Source: Bryobacterales bacterium (GTDB taxonomy: Bacteria > Acidobacteriota > Terriglobia > Bryobacterales > Bryobacteraceae). Taken from it: a stretch of DNA of 64,000 nt. The stretch is taken from assembly GCA_020854055.1 (NCBI GenBank), contig JADZGD010000149.1, positions 24,421 to 88,420 of the forward strand, given 5' to 3'. Under the pieces are notes generated by a model. The model was not told where the DNA came from, searched no databases, and saw nothing but the letters and a program-made list of their open reading frames with translations. Shown piece by piece: positions 26,127-34,480 of the stretch. The translations under genes and the position numbers were made by a program. Each line of letters begins with the position of its first letter. Positions within the stretch are counted from its first letter, which is position 1.

Positions 26127-27593
26127 TCACCCCAGCGAGCGGAAGGCGTAAACCCGCGCGTCCGATAGCGCAATCGCCAACCGCACCCTCCTGCCGGCCA
26201 GATCGTTCATCGAACGCTGCTGTCCGAACCGCACCGGACGGAGTCGGTCACCGGTCGAGACCCAGCTTACATCTGCGCGGTCCGTGCCGCTGAATCCGGC
26301 GATCGGGTGGTTGGCTTCGTCGCGAAGCTCCACGCTGATCGATCCCCCTCCGCTCGACGGATGAGCCCGCCGGTAGCGGGTGTTCGTGCAGTTCAATGCC
26401 AGGTCTCCACCCGGCCATCTCATTGGGCGCGTCACCAGCAGACCTTCCTTAAAGTCTGCTTGAATTGCCGCGAAACGGTCGATTCCATGCGACGCTAGGC
26501 CGATAGCTCCATAACTGGGCGGCATATCCGATCCATGTGCCTCGCTTCGCCCGCCGAAGTAGAACCACAGTTGGCTGCCGCGGTTTACCGGCGCCGTGTT
26601 CGCCGCTGAATTCCATCTTCGGTTCCAGGGCAGCGACGGCCCCACAAAAGCGGAACGCTTCCCGGGCCGGTGCCAGTCCCGGCCGTCGTGACTCCACGTC
26701 AGTTGCAGTTCGATCACGTCCGGGTTGTCGTACCAGCGCTCCAGCAGGCCGAGGTACATATCTGAGTAGGGAAACCCCGACATCCCGTAGAGCTCCGTGT
26801 TTGGGTCATCCAGAAGATCCGCGCGGAGAATTACCTCGGGCTCGCTCCAATGCAAAAAGTCGCTGCTCTCCACCCGCCACACCGTCCGGGCGCGGTGCAG
26901 CCGCATCATGTCGCGGTGCCGCAGGTAAGCCACAAACTTGCCCCGATGGTCGCGGCTTCCCATCACGTTCGTCCGGTCGCCCGAAACCATCACCGGTTCC
27001 AGATGATGCTCCCACACGATACCGTCACGGCTGAAACCAACGTATTCCCCGGCCGCCACGCCCTCGCCGTAGCTGTAGTACATCATTTTGTACGGGGCCT
27101 TGGGGTCGGCCGAGTCATGGCACACCGTCGGCCCGTCATGACTCTGTCCGGGACGCGGGGCAAACACGATGTTGTTCGCCTTGCTTCCGTTGAACGCAAA
27201 CAAACCCAGCTTTGGCCGCTCCCAGTGCAGCCCATCGCTCGAATAAGCCAGGCAGCAAAGCGACGGAGCCGGGCGATTATAGGTCATGTAGTACATCCGC
27301 CAACCGGAGGCATCACGAAACACGGAGCCGAACATCACCAGTTGATGTCCTTCCCAGGGCATCTCCGGTCGCAGTACCGGCTCGGGAAAAATGTCCGCGC
27401 GTTCCCACACCCGCTCCAGGTGGTAGGATTCCTCAATCCACGTGTCATCCAGAAACAGTTGGCTCTTTCGCAGATCCTTGTTCTCCGCCGATGCGGCAAA
27501 TGCGCGGTCCTGTGGTTCGGCCCGAAGTAAATTTACTCCTCCGGCCGTCATTGCGGCCCCGCTAATAAACGCTCTCCGCGTTGCTATCCGCAT
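26127..27593 (-). CDS. Exported beta-propeller sugar-processing protein (GH32/43/68-like)
   Basis: The 488-aa protein starts with a Tat/Sec-like signal (MRIATRRAFISGAAM...). The mature part shows the repeated propeller blades of glycosidases that use a five-bladed fold: SSDGLHWERPKLGLF, FSRDGIVWEHHLEP, SSDFLHWSEPE, SHDGRDWHRPG. Similar proteins are frequent in Acidobacteria and Planctomycetes. Substrate is unknown. I selected ATG 27593; the longer frame (to 27677) would overlap the prephenate dehydratase gene, which ends at 27625. Confidence 0.72.
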   Translation of the reverse strand: MRIATRRAFISGAAMTAGGVNLLRAEPQDRAFAASAENKDLRKSQLFLDDTWIEESYHLERVWERADIFPEPVLRPEMPWEGHQLVMFGSVFRDASGWRMYYMTYNRPAPSLCCLAYSSDGLHWERPKLGLFAFNGSKANNIVFAPRPGQSHDGPTVCHDSADPKAPYKMMYYSYGEGVAAGEYVGFSRDGIVWEHHLEPVMVSGDRTNVMGSRDHRGKFVAYLRHRDMMRLHRARTVWRVESSDFLHWSEPEVILRADLLDDPNTELYGMSGFPYSDMYLGLLERWYDNPDVIELQLTWSHDGRDWHRPGKRSAFVGPSLPWNRRWNSAANTAPVNRGSQLWFYFGGRSEAHGSDMPPSYGAIGLASHGIDRFAAIQADFKEGLLVTRPMRWPGGDLALNCTNTRYRRAHPSSGGGSISVELRDEANHPIAGFSGTDRADVSWVSTGDRLRPVRFGQQRSMNDLAGRRVRLAIALSDARVYAFRSLG

Positions 27594-27624
27594 CGCTCTC
27601 CACCATAATGTCGCGGCGGCTGCC

Positions 27625-28476
27625 TCAACTGCCGCGAGGGTAACTGCCCAACACCCGCAGCAGGTCCGCCTGTTCACCCAAATGTCGCAACGCGTTCCTC
27701 ACGCGCTCCTCCTCCGCATTACCCAACAGGTCCACGTAGAACAGGTACTCCCAGGGCTTGCCGCGCAGGGGGCGGGACTCGATTTTGGTCAGGTTCAGGT
27801 CGCGCAGGGCGAGCGCGCTCAGGCTGCGGAACAGCGCGCCCGGCACGTTTCGTGTGGAAAAAACCAGTGATGTTTTCCAACCTTTCCGGCCTGCCTCCAG
27901 GCTGTGGCGTTTGAACCATTCCGGACGCCGCAGCAAAAAGAAACGGGTGTAGTTCTGCCGGTCGTCTTCAATGGAACGCTTCACGATATGGGCGCCATAG
28001 ATCTCGGCTGCGCGCGCTGAAGCGATGGCGCCGGCATCGGTCAGCTTCTCCTCCACCAGCATCTTCACACTGCCCGCTGTATCGTAGAATGTCTCCCTGG
28101 CCACCTGCGGATTCTGCTCGAAAAAACGCAGGCATTGATTGAGCGCTACCGGGTGGGAAAACACACGGTGCAGGTCGCGGAACTTCACCCCGCCCGGTAC
28201 GATCAGATTGTGTACGATCCGCACACTCGTCTCGCCGGCAATCGGCAGGTCGAAGTTCAACAGGTGGTCGTAGTTTTCATGTACCGACCCATGGAGCGTG
28301 TTTTCGATCGGCACCACCGCGCCGTCCACGCTGCCTGCGCGCAGGTTCTCAAATAACTCTTCAAAGCGGGTGCAAGGCAGCACGTCGACCGTCCCACCCG
28401 CAAACTGCCCGGCGGCGACCTCACTGAAGGCGCCCCGTTCACCCTGAAATGCGAAGATTTCTCTTTTTCGAGCCAT
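27625..28476 (-). CDS. pheA: Prephenate dehydratase with ACT domain
   Basis: Makes phenylpyruvate from prephenate for phenylalanine synthesis. At 283 aa it is a monofunctional enzyme: catalytic domain with FQGERGAFSE near the N-terminus, AVVPIENTLHGSVHENYD, and the TRF motif (YTRFFLL). An ACT regulatory domain follows (SLVFSTRNVPGALFRSL..., with ESRPLRG for Phe binding). ATG 28476 has AGGAGTG upstream. UbiX starts upstream on the same strand and ends 4 bp before, so they are likely co-transcribed. Confidence 0.95.
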   Translation of the reverse strand: MARKREIFAFQGERGAFSEVAAGQFAGGTVDVLPCTRFEELFENLRAGSVDGAVVPIENTLHGSVHENYDHLLNFDLPIAGETSVRIVHNLIVPGGVKFRDLHRVFSHPVALNQCLRFFEQNPQVARETFYDTAGSVKMLVEEKLTDAGAIASARAAEIYGAHIVKRSIEDDRQNYTRFFLLRRPEWFKRHSLEAGRKGWKTSLVFSTRNVPGALFRSLSALALRDLNLTKIESRPLRGKPWEYLFYVDLLGNAEEERVRNALRHLGEQADLLRVLGSYPRGS

Positions 28477-28480
28477 TAAT

Positions 28481-29050
28481 TCACTCCTGTGCGGAGGGAT
28501 CCCAACGCTTGGCCTGCTCCGGCGGCAAGCCGAGCAGGTCAAGCACCCGGTCCACGCTCTGATCCACCAGTTCATCAACTGTCCGCGGGTGATGGTAAAA
28601 TCCCGGTACCGGAGGGCAGACGATCGCACCCATCTCCGCCAGAGCCACCATCGTGCGCAAGTGGCCCAGGTGCAGCGGCGTCTCGCGCACCATTAGAATC
28701 ATCTTTCGATGTTCTTTGAGGATCACGTCCGCCGCTCGAATCATCAGGTTGGAACTGATCCCGCAGGCAATGGCCGACATCGAGTGGATCGAGCAGGGCG
28801 CGATCACCATCGCATCGGTCAGAAACGAGCCACTGGCCAAACGGCAGCCGACATCTTCCACGGGATAACTGAAATGAGCCAATTGACGGACCTGCTGCGC
28901 TTTCATGCCGGTCTCGAGAAAGACAGTTCTTTCTGCTGCCCGCGAAAGAATCAGATGCGTCTCCGCTCCGCCGGTTTGCCGGAGCTTTGTGAGCAGCCGG
29001 ATACCGTAGATCGAACCACTTGCTCCCGTAATTCCTACAACGACGCGCAC
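28481..29050 (-). CDS. ubiX: UbiX/Pad1-like flavin prenyltransferase
   Basis: The 189-aa protein makes prenylated FMN, the cofactor of UbiD-type decarboxylases. GITGASGSIYGIRLL is the FMN-binding start, VIAPCSIHSMSAIACGISSNL the active-site segment, and LVRETPLHLGHLRTM the conserved C-terminal motif. GTG 29050 is chosen because AAGGGAG lies just before it; an in-frame ATG at 29143 adds a non-conserved 31-residue extension. A short inverted repeat (29073-29094) lies directly upstream. No ubiD is in the window. Confidence 0.9.
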   Translation of the reverse strand: MRVVVGITGASGSIYGIRLLTKLRQTGGAETHLILSRAAERTVFLETGMKAQQVRQLAHFSYPVEDVGCRLASGSFLTDAMVIAPCSIHSMSAIACGISSNLMIRAADVILKEHRKMILMVRETPLHLGHLRTMVALAEMGAIVCPPVPGFYHHPRTVDELVDQSVDRVLDLLGLPPEQAKRWDPSAQE

Positions 29051-29072
29051 CTGTTCTCCCTTTGGAAAGATT

Positions 29073-29094
29073 TCTGTTCCGTTTTCAGAACAGA
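29073..29094. promoter_or_regulatory. 7-bp inverted repeat upstream of ubiX (candidate operator)
   Basis: TCTGTTC at 29073-29079 and its exact complement GAACAGA at 29088-29094 with an 8-nt spacer, 23 bp upstream of the ubiX start and 126 bp upstream of the HTH regulator. On the minus strand it contains TGTTCTGAAAA (29082-29092), which recurs on the plus strand at 30621-30631 upstream of the small secreted peptide gene. Candidate binding site of the HTH regulator at 29220. Confidence 0.45.
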
Positions 29095-29219
29095 TTCGGG
29101 CAGACAGCCCTTGCTCTTCAATTTTCTCACCGATATAATTCAATTTCCTGATTTCGATTGGTCTGCCACCGGAACTTGCCGCGGCCTGCCGTGCCGATCC
29201 GCCAGGAGAAAATCATAGC

Positions 29220-30002
29220 ATGGAGGACGCCGGCCAGAGGCTGAAACGCGTGCGGGAACGTTTGAACCTGCGCTATCGCGACGTGGAGGAGGCCAGCCAG
29301 ATCATCGCCGACCGGCGTGGAAACGACGAGTACGTCATCGCTCTCAGCCGGCTCGCCGATATCGAAAACAAAGGAACCGTCCCCAGTATTTTTCGGCTTT
29401 ACACGCTGTGCGCTATCTACCGCCTGGATCTGCTGGAAGTGATCGACTGGTACGGCGTCGATGCCGGCAAACTCGCCGCCGATGCAATGGCCGTCCAGGT
29501 AAGCGCCACGCACCTGATTGATCTTTCTCCGCCCGAGGGCGCCGAGATCCGCTTTCCGATCTCTCTCGATCCCGGCGTCGACCTGCGCAAGACGGCCTTT
29601 CTCAGCCGTCAGATTCAACGGTGGGGGAAATTGCCTCTGGCGCTGCTCGATGGCATGGACCTCAAGAATCACCGCTACGGATTCATTGGAACCGAGGACT
29701 GGACAATGTACCCCCTGATTCAGCCCGGCTCGCTGGTGTTAATCGACGACACCAAGCGGAAACTCGTCACTTCGGGATGGACCAACGAGTTCGAGCGTCC
29801 TATCTATTTCCTGGAGCACCGCAACGGATACCTGGCCGGCTGGTGCACACTGAGTGAGGACATGCTGATCGTTCACGCCCATCCCGCCTCTTACTCCGAC
29901 GTTACGATCTTCTCGTATCCTTCCGAGGTTGACATCATCGGGCAGATTACGGGTGTCGCCATGAGACTCGATCAGGGGCGCCGCCGCCGTGGCCGGTCTT
30001 GA
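29220..30002 (+). CDS. XRE-type HTH protein with S24-like C-terminal domain
   Basis: The 260-aa product has an N-terminal helix-turn-helix-like region (LKRVRERLNLRYRDVEEAS..., ending near residue 75) and a C-terminal domain like the S24/LexA peptidase fold. The usual GDSMEP is replaced by TEDWTMYPLIQPGS, with Thr at the serine position. The region normally supplying the Lys reads GWCTLSEDMLIV. So it probably binds DNA but does not self-cleave. Divergent from ubiX-pheA; candidate operators flank it (29073-29094, 30621-30631). Similar proteins are common in Acidobacteria as single regulators. Confidence 0.72.
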   Translation: MEDAGQRLKRVRERLNLRYRDVEEASQIIADRRGNDEYVIALSRLADIENKGTVPSIFRLYTLCAIYRLDLLEVIDWYGVDAGKLAADAMAVQVSATHLIDLSPPEGAEIRFPISLDPGVDLRKTAFLSRQIQRWGKLPLALLDGMDLKNHRYGFIGTEDWTMYPLIQPGSLVLIDDTKRKLVTSGWTNEFERPIYFLEHRNGYLAGWCTLSEDMLIVHAHPASYSDVTIFSYPSEVDIIGQITGVAMRLDQGRRRRGRS

Positions 30003-30006
30003 AGAC

Positions 30007-30465
30007 CTACTCTATATCCGGCCGCCGGACGCCATATTCCAGCCGGAGCAGTTCCAGTAACGCTTCAAAATCGGAGATATAAAGCATCCGCTCGGGTTCG
30101 GACGCGCCCACCGGAATCAGATTGCGATACGGCGACAGGCTAAGCCATGCCTCCACCACCGAACGCCGGTCTTCCCCGAGTTCCAGCAGGTAGGTGTCCA
30201 GATCGGTCTTCTGCCTTTCGAGATCCTGGCTCAGCCACTCCGCAAACGCGTCGTCGTGACTGCACCGTAGAACCGAACTGGACTCGGCCCGTCCAAACAC
30301 CTGCGCCAGGCCGTGGTGCAGATAGGAGCCCGTGTTGGAGTCCCGCAGCGAAGCCAGATAGACCAGCCTGCCGAAACGGGTCGGAATCTGGCTCAGTGTG
30401 TTGCGCCACAGGTCAGCCGCGGCGCCGCGGTTGAGCACTCCTTTGGGCTTGGCTGATCTCTTCAT
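30007..30465 (-). CDS. Hypothetical protein (152 aa)
   Basis: I do not recognise a family. The sequence is helical, with W/Y-rich segments (LGRGAAADLW..., RFGRLVYLASLRDSNTGSYLHHGLAQVFG, LYISDFEALLELLRLEYG). It ends 4 bp from the HTH gene stop and is convergent with it. A 14-bp tandem repeat lies upstream of its start (30578-30605). No signal peptide or membrane helix is visible. Confidence 0.65.
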   Translation of the reverse strand: MKRSAKPKGVLNRGAAADLWRNTLSQIPTRFGRLVYLASLRDSNTGSYLHHGLAQVFGRAESSSVLRCSHDDAFAEWLSQDLERQKTDLDTYLLELGEDRRSVVEAWLSLSPYRNLIPVGASEPERMLYISDFEALLELLRLEYGVRRPDIE

Positions 30466-30577
30466 AACACGTCGAGAGTCTCGTGCGACAACGAGATTAT
30501 CAAGTTTCAGACGGAGCTACAAGCGGACTCGAACGCAGCCTGCCCGGGCTGCCCGGCCGGCAATTTCATCCGGATTT

Positions 30578-30605
30578 TATCGCATACAGCGTATCGCATA
30601 CAGCG
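30578..30605. repeat. Tandem 14-bp direct repeat
   Basis: Two adjacent perfect copies of TATCGCATACAGCG (30578-30591 and 30592-30605) in the 270-bp intergenic region between the 152-aa gene (minus) and the small peptide gene (plus). Direct repeats of this size, one and a half helical turns, often bind a dimeric regulator. On the minus strand the distal copy yields CGATAAAAT, a possible -10 for the 30465 gene. Confidence 0.55.
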
Positions 30606-30620
30606 GGCTGGTTCGACATT

Positions 30621-30631
30621 TGTTCTGAAAA
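30621..30631 (+). promoter_or_regulatory. Recurrent motif TGTTCTGAAAA (candidate operator half)
   Basis: The 11-bp sequence is identical to one on the opposite strand at 29082-29092 within the ubiX upstream palindrome. Here it is followed by TCGAAAAG instead of CGGAACAG, so the palindrome is imperfect. It lies 105 bp upstream of the small secreted peptide. With the palindrome it brackets the HTH gene. The match could be chance. Confidence 0.35.
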
Positions 30632-30735
30632 TCGAAAAGTTTTCCCTGCAATCTCCATTTTCGCCGGCCGGCCTTTACGCTAGGCCATGGGTTGAACAAA
30701 CCCGTGACTAGAAAAATTTTCAGGAGAGATTGGAA

Positions 30736-30849
30736 ATGTTGAAGAAAGCGTTGATCATTCTTATGCTGGCGCTGCCGCTGGTTGTGGTAGCAGGAGGGCA
30801 TGACCCCGAACCGGAATGCTGGCCCTGCGGCGCAGTCGCGGTGCGATGA
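30736..30849 (+). CDS. Small secreted peptide with CWPC motif (37 aa)
   Basis: An AGGAGAG ribosome-binding site with good spacing precedes the ATG. The sequence begins MLKKALIILMLALPLVVVAG, a complete signal peptide, and ends GHDPEPECWPCGAVAVR. The mature part is only about 17 residues and holds a CxxC motif. It is a plausible exported micro-protein, perhaps redox or metal binding. It has no similarity that I recognise. The surrounding intergenic DNA carries the tandem repeat and the operator-like motif, so it may be regulated by the HTH protein. Confidence 0.6.
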   Translation: MLKKALIILMLALPLVVVAGGHDPEPECWPCGAVAVR

Positions 30850-30922
30850 TCATGATCGGAACTGCCATGCCCCGCGTCTTCAACGCCGGCACGGGGCATG
30901 CGCAAATCCGAACCGCCTGCGA

Positions 30923-31759
30923 TCACCGCAGCCGCTTCAACAGATCAACGGCCATCCGCACGTCCTGCCTCCATTGCTCGGGCGACTGTCCTTCCCGCTC
31001 GATATTCAACGTCCCGCGGTAACCGATCTCCTTCAGCGTGGCGATGAAATTCGCCATCCCCACCGATCCCGCGCCTAGCGGCCGCTCGGCGCCCAGCGCC
31101 CCGGGAACACCCATCGGCGGCCAATCACCATCCTTGCAATGTACGCTGACCAATTCGCCGGCCAGCATCCCTACTGCCTCGATGGGGTCTCCCGTCCCAT
31201 AAAGAATCATGTTCGCCGGATCGAAGTTGATCTTCAGATTCGGCCGCTCCACGTCGCGCAGGAAGTTCAGGAGCACGCCCGCCGGTTCCTGTCCCGTTTC
31301 AAGAGCGAACGTCTGGTTGTGCCGGGCACAGTAGTCGCACACACGGCGCACCATGGCGCGCACCGCTACGTAATCGGCTGCATTCTTGTCTTCTGGGACA
31401 AAGCCGATGTGACACGCCACGCCGGGCACGCCCAGTTCAGCGGCAAAGCCGCTCACCTCGTAGGTCCTTTGCTCGCGCTCCTCCCGCGTCGCCGGGGGGA
31501 TGAAACCGACCGTGCGCTGCACGGTGGGAATATCGGCGTAGTCTTCGCCGATGTAGGCACAGAAGGCCGTCACCAGCGTGAACTCTTCGCTCTGCAGCGC
31601 GCTCCGCCAGGCCGCGGCGGCGCCGGCCAGGGGCGTATCGCCGGCGATTCCCAGTTGACCCGAACGCACGCCGAAACTCTTTATTTCACGAACTGTCGCC
31701 AGCGGGTCGCGTCCCGCCCAGAACATTACGCCGATTTCCAAATCCGCTAGAGGTTGCAT
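30923..31759 (-). CDS. Sugar phosphate isomerase/epimerase (xylose-isomerase-like TIM barrel)
   Basis: The 278-aa TIM-barrel protein belongs to the AP endonuclease 2 superfamily: LEIGVMFWAGRDPL, ETGQEPAGVLLNFLRD, LKINFDPANMILYG, VSVHCKDGDWPPM (metal ligands E, D, H). It ends RQDVRMAVDLLKRLR. ATG 31759 overlaps the stop of the upstream dehydrogenase by 13 bp, so the two are translationally coupled and probably act on the same sugar or inositol-like substrate. Confidence 0.83.
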   Translation of the reverse strand: MQPLADLEIGVMFWAGRDPLATVREIKSFGVRSGQLGIAGDTPLAGAAAAWRSALQSEEFTLVTAFCAYIGEDYADIPTVQRTVGFIPPATREEREQRTYEVSGFAAELGVPGVACHIGFVPEDKNAADYVAVRAMVRRVCDYCARHNQTFALETGQEPAGVLLNFLRDVERPNLKINFDPANMILYGTGDPIEAVGMLAGELVSVHCKDGDWPPMGVPGALGAERPLGAGSVGMANFIATLKEIGYRGTLNIEREGQSPEQWRQDVRMAVDLLKRLR

Positions 31760-32763
31760 TCGATTCTTTCTCCGTTCCTGGTTCTGGCCTCTACCATCAG
31801 TTGAGTCAACTTCACCGCCGCCGCCGAATCCTCGGGCGAACATCGCTCGGGTTTCGAGCCGCTGCGCACGCAATCCAAAAAGTAGGCGACTTCCGCCTGG
31901 TAGCCGTCGGTTTCCGGCATCTCCAGCATCTTCACTTCTCCTTGCGCGTCATAGAGCGCCGGTGGTCTTCCGGCCGAGCTGAATTCCACCGTGCCGCCAT
32001 CGGCGACGACGGTGTATTCCATCGAGAACGGATAGGCCTTCGGATGATGCCAGCCGCCGGTGACGGTCACCGATGCGATGTTGCGATAGTGCAGTTGAGC
32101 GGTAATGAAATCCACGCCGGCGGCTAGATTTTCGTAACCCCAGGCGCTGACGGCCACCGGCTTGCCGAACAAGTAAAGGCACATGTCCACGTCGTGGATC
32201 AGCAGGTCGAATACTCCACCCCCGCTCCGGCTCGAATCGGCGCTCCAACCGGACCAGGCGGGCGCGGCGCAGCGGCGCCGCAGGATCGCGCTGCGCACCG
32301 CCCCCAGATGCTTTCCGCGGATCAAAGTGGCCAGCGGTACATAGGCCGGAAAGAACCGCAAGACCTGGGCGGTCATCACCAGCTTGCCTGTCTCCCGAGC
32401 CACAGCCAGCACCTGGTCGGCATCTTTTCCGTTGAGCGCCAGAGGCTTTTCGATCAGCACGTGTTTGCCCGCCCGCAGAGCGGCAATGGCCGCGGGCGCG
32501 TGCAGATCGGTCGGCAGGCAGATGTCCAGCACCTCCGCCACCGGGTCCAGCACTGCATCTTCCCACCGCAGGTAGCGATTCATTGCCGAGAAGTCGTATT
32601 TTTCGCCCGGTCCGCCGATATTGCCCTGCACGCCGCTCAAGTCTCCGCTGAGGCGCACCGGATCGTCGCTCGCCACGGCCACCAGTTCCGCGTCGGGCAC
32701 CTGCCGCAACGCTTTAATGTGAGTACTGCCCATGAATCCAAGTCCGAGGACACCGATTTTCAT
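31747..32763 (-). CDS. Gfo/Idh/MocA family NAD(P)-dependent oxidoreductase
   Basis: The 338-aa protein starts MKIGVLGLGFMGSTHIKAL, the Rossmann GxGxxG motif. HVLIEKPLALNGKDADQVLA is the EKP motif that binds the nicotinamide, and GGGVFDLLIHDVDMCLYLFG carries the catalytic-type His of the C-terminal domain. It pairs with the isomerase gene (overlap 13 bp). The start at 32763 matches the family; the open frame extends upstream without homology. Likely oxidises a sugar hydroxyl in a catabolic module. Confidence 0.9.
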   Translation of the reverse strand: MKIGVLGLGFMGSTHIKALRQVPDAELVAVASDDPVRLSGDLSGVQGNIGGPGEKYDFSAMNRYLRWEDAVLDPVAEVLDICLPTDLHAPAAIAALRAGKHVLIEKPLALNGKDADQVLAVARETGKLVMTAQVLRFFPAYVPLATLIRGKHLGAVRSAILRRRCAAPAWSGWSADSSRSGGGVFDLLIHDVDMCLYLFGKPVAVSAWGYENLAAGVDFITAQLHYRNIASVTVTGGWHHPKAYPFSMEYTVVADGGTVEFSSAGRPPALYDAQGEVKMLEMPETDGYQAEVAYFLDCVRSGSKPERCSPEDSAAAVKLTQLMVEARTRNGERIECNL

Positions 32764-32822
32764 AGCAGCATGATTGTAGCAGACGGGTCCGCTGCAACAT
32801 TCTCGGCGCGCGGCGGTGGCGG

Positions 32823-33437
32823 CTACAAGCTCAGATCGACGACATCGAAGCGGAACCGCTCCGGCGGAAGCGAGGCGATGGGCCCCGGTGTCAGGGCGGT
32901 CCAGGTATGGTAGGCCGTAGCCGCCAGCGGCGATTTGAGGTAGAAAAGAAACTGGTCGGAAAAACAACCGATCGGCGGCGGCTGGCGGAATGTCAACCGG
33001 AAACCCACGGCGCGATCCAGGTCCACCCCGTCGTGCGGCACGGCCTTGTCGGCCAGCAGGCCAATGAAACTGGCCCGGCCGGCATGCGGCCAGACGTCGG
33101 CGCGCAGCAGGTTACGCAGTTCCAGCCGGGTGTCGAAGGTGATCTCGCACTGGCGAATCCACTCCACGATCGCGTCACCCCAACGCCAGTGTTCGAGTAG
33201 CCCAGCATACTGTTCCACCAGGTTGATGGCCAGGTCCATCCGGCGGCGCTCCAGGCTGGCGTAGTCTTCGAGCGGCAGGCCGGCGATCACGTTCTCGCTA
33301 TCGACGATGCTCTCGGCCATCGCCACCACGTTTTCGAAGCTGCGCGCGCCGGGCCGGGTCCGCACCATCAACGGAGGAAGTACGTGCTGGCGGTCGCCCG
33401 GAATCTCCACGAACTTCCGGTCACCCAAAATCTCCAT
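32823..33437 (-). CDS. Hypothetical protein (204 aa)
   Basis: The product is soluble, with a helical central part (LERRRMDLAINLVEQYAGLLEHWRWGDAIVEWIRQ) and strands after it. I recognise no family or motif. No signal peptide. It begins 86 bp from the divergent ABC transporter gene. Good codon use and a lack of alternative frames support a real gene. Confidence 0.65.
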   Translation of the reverse strand: MEILGDRKFVEIPGDRQHVLPPLMVRTRPGARSFENVVAMAESIVDSENVIAGLPLEDYASLERRRMDLAINLVEQYAGLLEHWRWGDAIVEWIRQCEITFDTRLELRNLLRADVWPHAGRASFIGLLADKAVPHDGVDLDRAVGFRLTFRQPPPIGCFSDQFLFYLKSPLAATAYHTWTALTPGPIASLPPERFRFDVVDLSL

Positions 33438-33523
33438 AACCGGACCTCTCTCAAGACAACGACGTGCCTTTGTGAAAACACGTTACCTGCCGGGGCCGGT
33501 TGCTAAACTAGAGGAACAAAGCC

Positions 33524-34480
33524 TTGAACAATAGCGTTTTGCCGTCAGCTACCCAAGCCGCCTCCGATCTGGCGATCGACGCCCGCCTTCTGACCAAAGT
33601 CTACTCGAGCCGCATTTCGCGGCGGCGCGTCCGGGCCGTCGATGGGATCAGCCTGCAGGTTGCGGCGGGAATCACCTTTGGCCTGCTGGGCCCCAATGGC
33701 GCTGGCAAGACAACCTTTGTGAAGATGCTGCTCTCGGCCGTCCGTCCCACCTCTGGTTCGGTCTGTCTGTTCGGGCGCGATGCAAACGACGCCTCGGCAC
33801 GCCGGCCGGTTGGCTATTTGCCGGAAAATCATCGCTTCCCAACTTATCTGACGGGCTCCGGGATGCTCGATTTCTATGGCGCGCTCTCGGGCATGGAGAG
33901 TTCCGCCAGACGGCGCCGGATCCCCGAATTGCTCGCTCTGACCGGACTCGACAACTGGGGAAGCGTCCGCATCGGGAAGTACTCCAAAGGGATGCTGCAG
34001 CGCCTGGGACTGGCGCAGGCGCTGATGCACCAGCCCTCGCTGCTCATTCTCGACGAACCCACGGACGGCGTCGACCCCGTGGGCCGGCGCCAGATCCGCG
34101 AAATTCTCACCGAACTGGAGCGGCGGGGAGTGACGATTTTCATCAACTCCCACCAGTTGGCGGAGGTTGAACTATTCTGCCGCGAGGTGGCGATTCTCGA
34201 GAGGGGGAGGCTCGCGCTCAGCGGCGCGGTGAAGGATCTGACGGTGGGAAAGGGATTCAAACTGACGGCCGTCCGGGTACCGGACCCGGTTCGCGCCCAG
34301 CTGAACGAGTCGGCAACCGCCGTCTGGTCGAGCGACGGCGTGGTGGGGTTCCAGTTTGCGGACCGGGCGGCGGTCAACCGGGCGATCGACCTGCTCCGCG
34401 CGGCCACCTGCGAGATTCAATCGCTCGAACCGGCGGCCAGCACGCTCGAGGACGTCTTTGTGAGAACGATCCATGGATAG
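33524..34480 (+). CDS. ABC-2 type transporter ATP-binding protein
   Basis: The 318-aa ATPase has Walker A GPNGAGKTT, the signature-type YSKGMLQRLGLAQALM, Walker B LLILDEPTDGVDP, and H-loop NSHQL. Residues 240-318 form a C-terminal extension. TTG 33524 with GAGGAAC upstream is chosen. The stop overlaps the permease start by 8 bp. Substrate unknown; DrrA/NosF-like exporters have this layout. A lipoprotein gene completes the operon. Confidence 0.9.
   Translation: MNNSVLPSATQAASDLAIDARLLTKVYSSRISRRRVRAVDGISLQVAAGITFGLLGPNGAGKTTFVKMLLSAVRPTSGSVCLFGRDANDASARRPVGYLPENHRFPTYLTGSGMLDFYGALSGMESSARRRRIPELLALTGLDNWGSVRIGKYSKGMLQRLGLAQALMHQPSLLILDEPTDGVDPVGRRQIREILTELERRGVTIFINSHQLAEVELFCREVAILERGRLALSGAVKDLTVGKGFKLTAVRVPDPVRAQLNESATAVWSSDGVVGFQFADRAAVNRAIDLLRAATCEIQSLEPAASTLEDVFVRTIHG

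Noticed and set aside
29073..29094. LexA-type SOS box
   Set aside because: The palindrome has CTGT and ACAG arms but 12 nt between them instead of 8, so it is not the classical SOS box.
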